From Chrysomallon squamiferum (lineage: Eukaryota > Mollusca > Gastropoda > Neomphalida > Peltospiridae): 64,000 nt of DNA. The DNA is taken from positions 2,830,116-2,894,115 of the forward strand of contig CM022679.1 of the NCBI GenBank assembly GCA_012295275.1, given 5' to 3'. The number at the start of each line of letters is the position of its first letter. Within the stretch, counting starts at the first letter, position 1. The notes below the pieces were generated by a model. That model ran no database searches. It was not told the origin of the DNA and worked only from the letters and a program-made list of their open reading frames with translations. Below are positions 53,827 through 64,000 of this stretch, piece by piece. Both the position numbers and the translations under genes were made by a program.

Positions 53827-53903
53827 GTTCCAACATAAGAAGACCAGTGCAATGTTCAGAAGCAAATCCTACCTGTGATAAACTGGTAGTATCTGGTCAC
53901 TAA
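53827..53903 (+). CDS. Possible alternative last exon of gene B1 (duplicated tail exon)
   Basis: After a T-rich acceptor (TTTTTTTTAG) there is a phase-1 frame ending in TAA at 53901-53903: GSNIRRPVQCSEANPT, then CDKLVVSGH. It aligns with the end of exon 53353-53453 (EENPASQKLVAN), and the 60 bases before each acceptor also align (ACTGGTTTTGCTGAAGTTA versus ACTGGTTTTACTGAAATAT). It would splice in frame to exon 52444-52614 and give a shorter tail with PVQCS, which resembles the PxQxS/T TRAF2/3-binding motif. It may equally be a decayed exon duplicate. Confidence 0.45.
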
Positions 53904-54691
53904 TTTGAGGAAGATTCTTTTTGTTTTCATGGTGTAGTAAACAACTTTTCAGTTAATTCTTGACATATATACACTACGGTTTACCTTCACTTTTCTGGAC
54001 ACCTGAAAAAGAGTAGTAAAAGAGATACTGTTCAGTTAGGATTGGCTTCAATTTGTGGGTAGAAGTTGAAAACATTCGCTTCAACTGTATTAAAAAAAAA
54101 AAAAAAAAAACTTATTGAAATAAATAAATAAATTAATTAAAAACTAAAAAGTAAAAAATGTAAAATAATGTGTATTTGAACAAACAAAAACAAAATAACA
54201 ACAACAGCTATAATATTTTTACACTTTTGTACAATCTTACTGAATTAAAAATTATTATAGGCCTGAATAAGATAAGTAATAGATAATTAAATACTTTGTC
54301 TTCTGTTATCTGCTCTTAGTAACAAGCTTCATTATAGCATCCTTATTGTTACACTAATTTAAAATTGTACTTAACTTGTAATTAGATGTTAAAGAATGTT
54401 AAGAATTACTATTTACATTCAACTTGAACTGAAGTCTTAAATAATTTTAAAATGTTACAGAATAAGAATAAGATCATATTATTATTTAGTCACGTATTTA
54501 CATTTGACTTGTATTTGAGTGTCAAAGTATTTTAAATTGTTATAGAACAAGAGGCATCAGAATATGTGAAACAAGCGGGCCTCTCCTTCCCTTGAAAAAC
54601 TAGATAAACTGATAACATGCTGAACATATAAGAGTTTTCGGTAGAGAGAACATATGAACTGTTTATTAACTAATATCTGTTCTGTTGTTTT

Positions 54692-54857
54692 TGACTTGTG
54701 CATAGCTATTGTGTAAATAAACCGTAAAATAAATGTGTTAAGATGCAGTTATGTTTATATATATATATATTTAATGTCTTCAAATTTTTAATATTTACAG
54801 TTTTCATTTTGTTAAACTTTTACCGTTTATTTACACAATAGCTATGTACAAGTCAAA
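54692..54857. repeat. Fold-back repeat downstream of gene B1
   Basis: Left arm 54692-54730 (TTGACTTGTGCATAGCTATT, then GTGTAAATAAACCGTAAAA) is matched inverted at about 54818-54856 (TTTTACCGTTTATTTACACA, then ATAGCTATGTACAAGTCAA), spacer ~87 bases. The equivalent element after gene B2 is split by the inverted exon copies at 61704-61870. It could be a small fold-back transposon. Confidence 0.7.
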
Positions 54858-55660
54858 CTGCAGTTATTGTAATGACACTTTATTGGAAGAAACTGATTTC
54901 TGATGCATATTAACAGTTGATGCATTTTGTTGCAGTTTGCTTTGATTCTTATTGTTATTATTATTTTAGTTGTCTATATGTTATTTGCTGTATGGAATTC
55001 TATTTATTTTTAATAATTAATTCTACTGATTGTTTGTAACATAAATGCATTTTGTAAATATTTGTGTTCTTCTATTTGTGCCATTTAACACAAAAAAAAA
55101 TATCTGATCAGAATGTCATATGTCACCTTTTGTGATATCAGATGTGTCACAAGATGCATTACTGTAATTAACACATTTGCATATTAACACATTTATTTAC
55201 ATATGCTTATTGTACATGAAAATATAGACTGTTCTTGAATGTAAACATACGGTTTTAAAGTGTGATGAAGCCATTATGTCAGACTTAATTGTCTATTCTA
55301 GACCATCAGTGACATGTAAATAAATTTTTTATACCTTTTATGTAGTTGTTTTCTTTGTTATTTTTTTACATAATTAGTTGTATAGTTGAATGAAATGAAC
55401 AGTGAAAGACTCATTTGAACACAAAAAACTTCACTTTAGTAAACATCTTCCACTGACTGAACAAACTGAGAATTGTGTATACGTAGAGGCCAGTAATCTC
55501 TTACACTAGAGTCCTTCACTTGATAGAATACAAACATACAAATGTATACACATACATATGCATACACATTGTCAACAGCATTTCCCACATCAATTTTAAC
55601 AATGTATTAACTTTAAACTGAAACAAACAAAAAAATAAATTTAAAATTTAAAAAAAATTA

Positions 55661-55723
<63 letters not shown>

Positions 55724-55811
55724 TTCCAAACATTGCCTATATTTTGAAAACACCACATCAGGATGTTTTATACTTTGCTTTGATTTCCTCGATTTGGGGG
55801 TTTTCTGATTA

Positions 55812-55853
55812 GGGGGTTTCCCGATTTGGGGGTTTCCAGATTTGGGGGTTTCC
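55812..55853 (+). promoter_or_regulatory. NF-kappaB-type sites upstream of the 55958 exon copy
   Basis: GGGGGTTTCC at 55812-55821, 55828-55837 and 55844-55853 in the same 16-bp repeat as at 51211, about 105-146 bases before the ATG at 55958. Confidence 0.5.
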
Positions 55854-55957
55854 CGATATTGGGTTTTCCAGATTTATTTTTAGAATATAGAACCGGCTTA
55901 AACGTAAAGTAAAAGCGGTAGACAGAAGCTGATTGTTCGGATCGCCATTTAAATCTG

Positions 55958-56137
55958 ATGGAGCTGATTTATTATTCATCAGCTGTCATTTTACTTTCTG
56001 TTTACGTTCTAACAAAATTATTTGTAAACCGAACTCTTACTACGATTCTTCGACAGATAACTGTGATTCATGTGGTTTTATTTGCACATTTGCAGAAATT
56101 CAAGGCACGGTAGACAAGTGCAAAAAACTCTCTCCAG
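55958..56137 (+). pseudogene. Frameshifted copy of the receptor first exon
   Basis: Homologous to exon 51349-51529 and ends at the same donor (CCAG/GTAAAT), but is 180 instead of 181 bases: one base is missing after the codons for LTK (the region reading AAAATTATTTGTAAACC), so the signal peptide and cysteine module are in different frames. The fifth-to-last and last-Cys region reads CKKLSPG where others have CKKLCPG, so one structural Cys is also gone. The first module of the variable-exon locus, but broken. Confidence 0.8.
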
Positions 56138-56603
56138 GTAAATGAATAAATATATTTTGTTCTAACAATTTTAATCAACGACAAATTCTAGATTGTAGTA
56201 GAACCTGCATGAGCGCATCCATCTTGGAATGAACGATCTTCGTGTCGAAGCGCTGTTGTTATTCATAATACTCATTTTAACAGTCTCGTCAAATTCTCTG
56301 TTATATGTTTTTTCTATTAGAAACGTCATAACGCTTGATATTTAGTACAAAAGATGAGTAAAGTAGCACTGCTAAGTTCTTTTTCAAGACCTTTCCGCTG
56401 TTAATCAACAATCACTTTGAATACATTTCTTGAGAATAACTTAAAACAGTTCTAACTCATATTCGGGATCGGAGGCTTTTCCCCCTCAACTGTTACGTAG
56501 TCTTCATTCGAAAAACTGAATGTGGTTTTATTACTTTTATCTAATAAAAATAACTTTTTATACGAATTACAGTGATAATGTATAAGGTCTGATTTATTTT
56601 TCT

Positions 56604-56760
56604 GTTGTAATTTTGCTTTCTGTTTACGTTCTAACAAAACCCAGTTGTCCACCGAACACTTATTACGACTCTTCAACAAGGAATTGTGATTCGTGTGATT
56701 CTATTTGCACATATGCTGAAATTCAAGGCACCGTAGACAAGTGCAAAAAACTCTGTCCAG
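56604..56760 (+). pseudogene. 5'-truncated copy of the receptor first exon
   Basis: From about 56604 the sequence matches exon 1 (LLSVYVLTKPSCPPNTYYDS onwards) with all six Cys and an intact donor at 56760. Before it, the sequence matches intron DNA found ahead of the membrane exon (AGGTCTGATTTATTTTTCTG; compare 52288 and 59784), so the ATG, half of the signal peptide and the upstream control region have been lost by a deletion joining intron to exon. It has no ATG in frame. It could only be used if spliced to from upstream, and no acceptor is obvious. Confidence 0.75.
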
Positions 56761-57610
56761 GTAAATGTATAAATATAAATATATATAAATATATTCTGTT
56801 CTAATAATTTTCATCAACGACAATTTCCAGGCTTTTTCCCCTCAAATGTTACGTAGTCTTCATTCGAAAAACTGATGAAACACAACCGTGTTACACACGC
56901 ACTGGTAATCACGAAATCGATACTGGAACCCATCCATTTGAAAAGATAAAATAAAATTTGGTGCACGCCTGATATTTGAAACAACAATTATTTATTGTTT
57001 GTGAACAATTGTCTGAAACGCGGAGCCTCGCTTATTGACAACAGGATGATTTCTTTTCCTAAAATTCTGTGAGGAAATCAAATCATTAATTGCTGTATTA
57101 TAATTAAAATCCATTTATTTTCTAATTTTGTGGTGTTATTGCTTTCATCTAATACAAATAACTTTTATTAGGCAATTATGTTCGTAAATATATTACAGTG
57201 ATAATGTATGAGGTCTGATTTATTTTTCTCTTGTATTAAATGTAGTGTACTGTATACTGTACTAAACAGAATGGAGGAATTCACCATTGATGTACATTAT
57301 TAAGATTTGGATACAGTAAATACTGATAATCATTTTCTTAAAAATAAACTCCAACTTGATAATTTAGCTTTAATTTGTATAACTCTTACATACTACAGAA
57401 TTTAAAAATACAACTAGTGAAAATACGACAGTCCATCTCGCACTAAAGAGAGCACAATACATTTCTAATTTAAAGACGAAATATAAAGTCTTAGCGTTGA
57501 GAACGCTAATATGGCGGAAACGAGACTGAGACCAAGAAACTGCGAGATGAGATGCTTGACGATGAAACACCGTGCTGCCTTTTCCATTATCGAAGTTCTC
57601 AGCTTACAAC

Positions 57611-57664
<54 letters not shown>

Positions 57665-57702
57665 GTTAAATCTGAGAGATAATAAATATTATGAATTTCT
57701 GT

Positions 57703-57735
<33 letters not shown>

Positions 57736-57827
57736 GTAATAATAATAATAATAATTTCCAAACATTGCCTACATTTCGAAAACACCACATCAGAATGTTT
57801 TATACTTTGCTATGTTTTCATCGATTG

Positions 57828-57837
57828 GGGGATTTCC
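57828..57837 (+). promoter_or_regulatory. NF-kappaB-type site before the 57930 exon
   Basis: GGGGATTTCC, a full match to GGGRNNYYCC, 93 bases before the ATG. A second related site GGAAATTCC follows at 57844-57852. Confidence 0.5.
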
Positions 57838-57929
57838 CGATTTGGAAATTCCAGATCTATTTTTAGAATATATGCTTGGCTAAAACATTAAGTTAAAGTG
57901 GTAGACAGAAGCTGATCGTTCTAAATCTG

Positions 57930-58110
57930 ATGGAGCTGATTTATTATTCGTCAGCTGTAATTTTGCTTTCTGTTTACCCTCTAACAAAACATAATTGTCC
58001 ACCGAACACTTATTACGAGTCTTCGACAAGGAATTGTGATTCGTGTGGTTTTATTTGCACGTATCCAGAAATTCAAGGCACCGTAGACAAGTGCAAGAAA
58101 CTCTGTCCAG
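57930..58110 (+). CDS. Intact extra first exon of the receptor locus (alternative exon 1)
   Basis: 181 bases from ATG to the donor, phase 1, encoding MELIYYSSAVILLSVYPLTK and a six-Cys module with YYESSTRNC and CGFICTYPEI. No membrane exon lies between it and the next first exon at 59270, so to make a membrane protein it must splice over that exon to 59928-60098, which is possible in phase. It has its own upstream block with an NF-kappaB-type site and sits in a ~1340-bp tandem unit (57240-58580 repeated at 58580-59920). It could be an alternative first exon or a gene copy that has lost its 3' exons. Confidence 0.65.
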
Positions 58111-58959
58111 GTAAATGTATAAATATAAATATATATAAATATATTCTGTTCTAATAATTTTCATCAACGACAATTTGCAGGCTTTTTCCCCTACAATGTT
58201 ACGTAGTCTTCATTCGAAAAACTGATGAAACACAACCGTGTTACACACGCACTGGTAATCACGAAATCGATACTGGAACCCATCCATTTGAAAAGATAAA
58301 ATAAAATTTGGTGCACGCCTGATATTTGAAACAACAATTATTTATTGTTTGTGAACGATTGTCTGAAACGCGGAGCCTCGCTTATTGACAACAGGGTGAT
58401 TTCTTTTCCTAAATCTCTGTGAAGAACTCAAATCATTAATTGCTGTATTATAATTAAAATTTATTTATTTTCTAATTTTGTGGTGTTATTGCTTTCATCT
58501 AATACAAATAACTTTTATTAGGCAATTATGTTCGTAAATATATTACAGTGATAATGTATGAGGTCTGATTTATTTTTCTCTTGTATTAAATGTAGTGTAC
58601 TGTATACTGTACTAAACAGAATGGAGGAATTCACCATTGATGTACATTATTAAGATTTGGATACAGTAAATACTGATAATCATTTTCTTAAAAATAAACT
58701 CCAACTTGATAATTTAGCTTTAATTTGTATAACTCTTACATACTACAGAATTTAAAAAACAACTAGTGAAAATACGACAGACCATCTCGTACTGAAGAGA
58801 GCATAATTCATTTCTAATTTAAAGACGAAATATGAAGTCTTAGCGTTGAGAATGCTAATATGGCGGAAACGAGACTGAGACCAAGAAACTGCGAGATGAG
58901 ATGCTTGACGATGAAACACCGTGCTGCCTTTTCCATTATCGAAGTTCTCAGCTTACAAC

Positions 58960-59010
<51 letters not shown>

Positions 59011-59167
59011 GTTAAATCTGAGAGATAATAAATATTATGAATTTCTGTTTAATAATAATAATAATAATAATAATAGTAATAATAATAATAATAATTTCCA
59101 AACATTGCCTACATTTTGAAAACACCACATCAGAATGTTTTATACTTTGCTATGTTTTCATCGATTT

Positions 59168-59177
59168 GGGGATTTCC
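59168..59177 (+). promoter_or_regulatory. NF-kappaB-type site before gene B2
   Basis: GGGGATTTCC 93 bases before the ATG at 59270, the same place as in the previous tandem unit. Confidence 0.5.
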
Positions 59178-59269
59178 CGATTTGGAAATTCCAGATCTAT
59201 TTTTAGAATATATGCTTGGCTAAAACATTAAGTTAAAGTGGTAGACATAAGCTGATCGTTCTAAATCTG

Positions 59270-60291
59270 ATGGAGCTGATTTATTATTCGTCAGCTGTAA
59301 TTTTGCTTTCTGTTTACGCTCTAACAAAACATAATTGTCCACCGAACACTTATTACGACTCTTCAACAAGGAATTGTGATTCGTGTGATTTTATTTGCAC
59401 GTATCCAGAAATTCAAGGCACCGTAGACAAGTGCAAAAAACTCTGTCCAGGTAAATGAATAAATATATTTTGTTCTAACAATTTTGAACAACGACAAGTT
59501 GTAAACTGATTACTTATTTTGAGTATTGCTTTTCTTTTACGTTTAGATTGTAACAGAGCCTACAAGAGCGCATCAATCTTGGAATGAATGACCTTCACCT
59601 CGAAGCGCAGTTGTTATTCATAATACTCATTTTATCAATCTCGTCAAATTCTCGTTATATGATTTTCTATTAGAAACGTCATATACAGAAGATGAATAAA
59701 GTACCAAGTTCCTTTGAATGTGGTTTTATTGCTTTTATCTAATAAAAATAACTTTTTATATGAATTACAGTGATAATGTATGAGGTCTGATTTATTTTTC
59801 TGTTGTATTAACAGTATATATAACTGACTACACTGTTCAGTCTATGATACAGGCCATAAGGCCATCAGATAAAGTATATGAAGCTTGTGGTGTCTAAATA
59901 TATATTTGTTTTCTTTTTTGTTTCTAGAATACATCATCCCTAAATCAACAGATCGACCTATTGATACTGAGGACCCTAATTCATATAGCACCATAGCGAT
60001 TATTGTCATTATAGTAGTGGTTGCGGTCATCAATGCTATTGGTGTTTCGTACTGCCTAATAAAGAAAAAATGTGCTAAAGGACGTGCAAAAAACCAAGGT
60101 TTGACATCATATACGTATTTATTTGAGAAGCAAGTTTTTTCTTTATTTCTTCATTTATTCGAGTAGCATTATTGTTAGTTTAGCTGACTTTTTTGTTGAT
60201 TTTTATTTTCATTTATTTTTATTTTTTTTTGTTAATGTTCTTTCATTAAAATGGTCATATATCTCTATAAGCAGATTCTTTTTTTAAATTA

Positions 60292-60346
<55 letters not shown>

Positions 60347-61025
60347 TTCATAGATTTGATTTTGTTTTTACTAAGGAAAGATGCATCAGCATTGTATATG
60401 GCGATATCCTTTGAATTATTCAACGATTTTCACAACTTTTAAAATATCACACTGATTTCTGTCACGTTATTAAGAATAGTGTATTAAAGCCAGTTTGTTT
60501 TAAGGATCTGTTCAATATATTTTACTGGTTGTGTGAAAATACTTTACATAATGCTAATTAACTAATGTTTGTTCTTATATACAAAGTGTGTGTGTAAATG
60601 AGTGTGTCTGTTTATATGTGTATCTCTATGTATCGATGTGTGTGTGTGTGTGTGTGTCTGTGTGTGTGTGTGTCTGTGTGTGTGTGTGTCTGTGTGTGTG
60701 TGTGTGTGTGTGTCTGTGTGTGTGTGTGTCTGTGTGTCTGTGTGTGTGTGTGTGTGTGATAGTGTATGAGTACGTGTGTGTTTGCCGTGACATTGGTTAA
60801 TCTCTTGCAGTCAGGGTAATTTCACCACAATCTTTTTTTTCTCTCGGTAAAATTAAAAACATGACTATGATGTGTATACTGGTTTTACTGAAATATGTAA
60901 CAGTTGAGTTTTTCTTTTCTGCAGTGGAAGAACAGATTGTGGTACTGATTGCTCCAGAAGAGCGGAAAAATCCGATGGAAGCGACAGAAGAGTATCCTGC
61001 TTCTCAGAAACTAGTGGTAAACTAG
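59270..61025 (+). CDS. TNF-receptor-like single-module membrane protein, gene B2
   Basis: Three exons, 59270-59450, 59928-60098 and 60925-61025, with the same sizes (181, 171, 101) and phases as gene B1, give 150 residues. Signal peptide as in B1; module CPPNTYYDSSTRNCDSCDFICTY... with six Cys; stalk PKSTDRPIDTEDP; membrane helix IAIIVIIVVVAVINAIGVSY; basic KKKCAKGRAK. The tail differs from B1 at its start (VEEQIVVLIAPEERK) but keeps PMEATEEYPASQKLV, hence PMEATE (TRAF6-type) and ATEE (TRAF2-type). The B1 and B2 genes are parts of a segment duplicated from the membrane exon to about 1.5 kb past the stop (52250-55400 and 59750-62550). Up to three other first exons (55958, 56604, 57930) precede it. 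Confidence 0.78.
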
Positions 61026-61059
61026 AAGGGAGACAACCATTGAAAACAAAATGATTTTT

Positions 61060-61065
61060 AATAAA
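61060..61065 (+). promoter_or_regulatory. Polyadenylation signal AATAAA (gene B2)
   Basis: AATAAA 35 bases after the B2 stop, at the same distance as in gene B1. Confidence 0.6.
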
Positions 61066-61703
61066 CATGAAAAAGGATACTCTTCAAATAAAGTAATAAA
61101 ATAGTTTAGATCTGAACAAAGAAACAAAACTGGATTAAAAAAACAAAAAAGTAAAATAATGTGTATTTGAACAAACAAAAACAAAATAACAACAACAGCT
61201 ATAGTATTTTTACACTTTTGTACAATCTTACTGAATTAAAAATTATTATAGGCCTGAATAAGGTAAGTAATAGATAATTAAATACTTTGTCTTCTGTTAT
61301 CTGCTCTTAGTAACAAGCTGCATTATAGCATCCTTATTGTTACACTAATTTAAAATTGTACTTAACTTGTAATTAGATGTTAAAGAATGTTAAGAATTAC
61401 TATTTACATTCAACTTGTACTGAAGTCTTAAATAATTTTACAATGTTACAGAATAAGAATAAGATCATATTTTTATTTAGTCGGGTATTTACATTTGACT
61501 TGTATTTGAGTGTCAACGTATTTTAAATTGTTATAGAATAAGAGGCATCAGAAATTGTGAAACAAGCGGGCTTCTCCTTCCCTTGAAAAACTAGATAAAC
61601 TGGTAACATGCTGAACATATACGAGTTTTAGGTAGAGAGAACATATGAACTGTTTAATACCTAATATCTGTTCCGTTGTTTTTGACTTGTGCATAGCTAT
61701 TGT

Positions 61704-61870
61704 CAGCTGTAATTTTACTTTCTGTTTACGTTCAACAAAACCTAATTAGTACCTGCAACGCCTTTCTGCGGTGGGCCCCAATTAGGTTTTGTTAGAATGT
61801 AAACAGAAAGTAAAATTACAGCTGTCAAATAATAAATCAACTCCACAGATTTAAATGGCGATCCGAACTA
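61704..61870. repeat. Inverted-repeat copy of the receptor first exon
   Basis: 61704-61747 (CAGCTGTAATTTTACTTTCT...CCTAATT) is a + strand copy of the signal-peptide part of exon 1. 61780-61824 is its reverse complement with one indel, and the inverted copy continues to about 61870 through the exon start and its upstream bases (GATCCGAAC side, matching 55938-55958 inverted). The arms are ~44 bases with a 32-base loop. The insertion replaces about 60 bases found at the same place after gene B1 (after GCATAGCTATTG, 54712). Confidence 0.85.
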
Positions 61871-62907
61871 TATATATTTACAGTCTTCAAATTTATTTAT
61901 TTACACTTTTCATTTTGTTAAAATGTACCGTTTATGTACACAATAGCTATGTACACAAAGTCAAACTGCAGTTATTGTAATGGCACTTTATTGGAAGAAA
62001 CTGATTTCTGATGCATATTAACAGTTGATGCATTTTGTTGCAGTTTGGTTTTGATTCTTATTGTTATTATTTTAGTTGTCTATATGTTATTTGCTGTATG
62101 AAATTCTATTTATTTTTAATAATTAATTCTACTGATTGTTTGTACATAAATGCATTTTGTAAATATTTGTGTTGTTTTATTTATGCTGGTTAACACACAC
62201 AAATAAATATCTGATCAGACTGACATGTCATCTTTTGTGATACGAGTCTTGTGAAAGACTTTATAAATCAGATGTTTTACAAGATGCATTACTGTAATGA
62301 ACATATTTGCATATTAACACATTTATTCACACATTCTTATTGTACATATTGACTGTTCTTGAATGTAAAATAGTTTTAGATTGTGATGATACCTTTATGT
62401 GAAGCGGAAAGTAATATGTAAATAAATATTTTGTATTGTTAATGTAACTGTTATTTTTTGTTATAATTAGTTGTATACTTGTATGAAATGAACAGTAAAA
62501 TTCTCGTCTGAACACAAAAAACTTCACTTTATTAAGCATCTTCCACTGACTGAACAAACTGAGCCTTGGGTTAAACAACTATCTGATAGAAACATGCCAT
62601 AAATTATTCACAGGCATAATTGAGGATTTTATAATAAAATGAAACTGAAAAAAACCTTTTCCTAAGTTAGATGTTATGTTCGTTCCAACAATATTTAGAT
62701 GCAGGAATGCTTTCATATATATGTTGATAACAGGGTTCAGTATAGTAATGGGGGATGCGTTTCAAATGTCGATTTAATGTCACTAAGTTCGTACTGAAGA
62801 CATGAAATATATTCATCACTGTCGATTAATTATCTTCAAATGATCCAAATTATATTGTTCAATAACATAATTAATATATTATGCTATCCTATTCTAAGAA
62901 AGACATA

Positions 62908-62953
<46 letters not shown>

Positions 62954-63670
62954 TTCTCAATCTTTCTTTTTAAATGTATATATATTTCGTGCATTGATGT
63001 TTACGGCTAAATACTTTTTATGCAATGTAAATATTAACTTTCTAATATTAAGCTACATTTTATTCCAGCTGATGTACCTTACTGGACTAGTAATTTGATT
63101 TATCATTTTTGAGACGGCCCCTGTTAAAATCCGACCTAGAGTGATTAGGTTCTTTAGCAGACGTCATGCTTCTGTACGATTTCAGAATATTCTGTACTGG
63201 TTGTGGGTTTATGTCAACTATCTTTCGATTTCTTTTTTCTTCATATCACCTTTGCACCATTTATAATATCTTCGATATAACTTTAAAATATTTATACAGT
63301 AGTGTACTGTATAGTTTACTAAACAGAATAGAGGAATTCACCATTGATGTACGTTATTAAGATTTGGATACAGTAAATACTGATAATCATTTTCTTAAAA
63401 ATAAACTCCAACTTGATAATTTAGCTTTAATTTGTATAACTCTTACATACTACAGAATTTAAAAAACAACTAGTGAAAATACGACAGTCCATCTCGTACT
63501 GAAGAGAGCACAATTCATTTCTAATTTAAAGACGAAATATGAAGTCTTAGCGTTGAGAATGCTAATATGGCGGAAACGAGACTGAGACCAAGAAACTGCG
63601 AGATGAGATGCTTGACGATGAAACACCGTGCTGCCTTTTCCATGATCGAAGTTCTCGTACAGCTTACAAC

Positions 63671-63721
<51 letters not shown>

Positions 63722-63772
63722 GTTACATCTGAGAGATAATAAATATTATGAATTTCTGTTTAATAATAAAAA

Positions 63773-63814
<42 letters not shown>

Positions 63815-63982
63815 TTCCAAACATTGCCTACATTTTGAAAACACCAGATCAGAATGTTTTATACTTTGCTATGTTTTCATCGATTTGGGGGTTTTCAGTT
63901 TTGGAAATTCCAGATCTATGTTTAGAATATATGCTTGGCTAAAACATTAAGTTAAAGTGGTAGACAGAAGCTGATCGTTCTA

Positions 63983-64000
63983 ATGATGATGGAGCTGATT
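63983..64000 (+). CDS. Start of another receptor first exon, cut by the window edge
   Basis: ATGATGATGGAGCTGATT at the right edge aligns with ATGGAGCTGATT of the other first exons, and the whole upstream block (63110-63980) matches those before 51349, 57930 and 59270. In this copy the GGGGGTTTTC element no longer fits GGGRNNYYCC, but GGAAATTCC (63903-63911) is kept. Confidence 0.65.

Larger units (their letters stand above)
61026..63130. other. Downstream flank of gene B2
   Basis: Matches the flank of gene B1 (53454-55400) nearly end to end, apart from the inverted exon copies at 61704-61870 and absence of the alternative tail exon (53600-53930 has no counterpart here). (AT)n at 62912-62950. 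No other gene seen. Confidence 0.6.

Overview
The window looks like nuclear DNA of a marine invertebrate, most likely a mollusc (this is an inference). It is AT-rich, its genes are split into short exons by long introns with GT/AG borders, simple repeats are very abundant, and every recognisable protein is an animal family. There is one 200-base assembly gap (33097-33296). I found no rRNA, tRNA, CRISPR array or prokaryotic gene.

Layout. (1) 1-7100 and 15.4-23.8 kb hold four copies of a duplicated segment, each carrying a short protein with one BIR zinc fold (inhibitor-of-apoptosis type) and no RING domain: 590-1096 (-), 4737-5300 (+), 16740-17216 (+, start codon lost) and 21283-21810 (+). The last two lie in a 10-kb intron of the next gene, on the opposite strand. 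(2) 8200-32522 (-) is a gene of at least 17 exons for a protein with two cyclic-nucleotide-binding domains, matching CNBD2. (3) After the gap, 33297-38280 (+) encodes a coiled-coil protein matching CCDC96/CFAP184, a ciliary axoneme protein. These two genes diverge across the gap. (4) 40.9-64 kb is a cluster of small type I membrane receptors whose extracellular part is one or more six-cysteine modules with the spacing of short TNF-receptor modules (BCMA/Fn14 type): a multi-module gene at 40905-44922 (-), a one-module gene at 47230-48609 (-), one at 51349-53453 (+), and a locus at 55958-61025 (+) where one membrane exon and one tail exon follow four copies of the first exon (one frameshifted, one lacking its start, two intact). 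A further copy begins at the right edge.

What stands out. In the CNBD2-like gene two exon borders have become tandem arrays. At 8953-10043 the start of an exon with its splice acceptor is copied about 28 times as a 39-bp unit that stays in frame. At 27.35-27.74 kb the end of another exon with its splice donor is copied three to four times. In the receptor cluster, tandem first exons of one size and one splice phase precede a single membrane/tail exon set, most of them with NF-kappaB-type sites (GGGRNNYYCC) about 65-150 bases before the start codon. The short cytoplasmic tails carry TRAF-like motifs. An inverted-repeat copy of the first exon lies downstream and could form a hairpin RNA.

The BIR proteins and TNF-receptor-like proteins suggest an expanding cell-death/immune gene neighbourhood around two conserved flagellum genes. 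That functional link is inference: the sequence shows the genes, their duplication and the motifs, not their activity.
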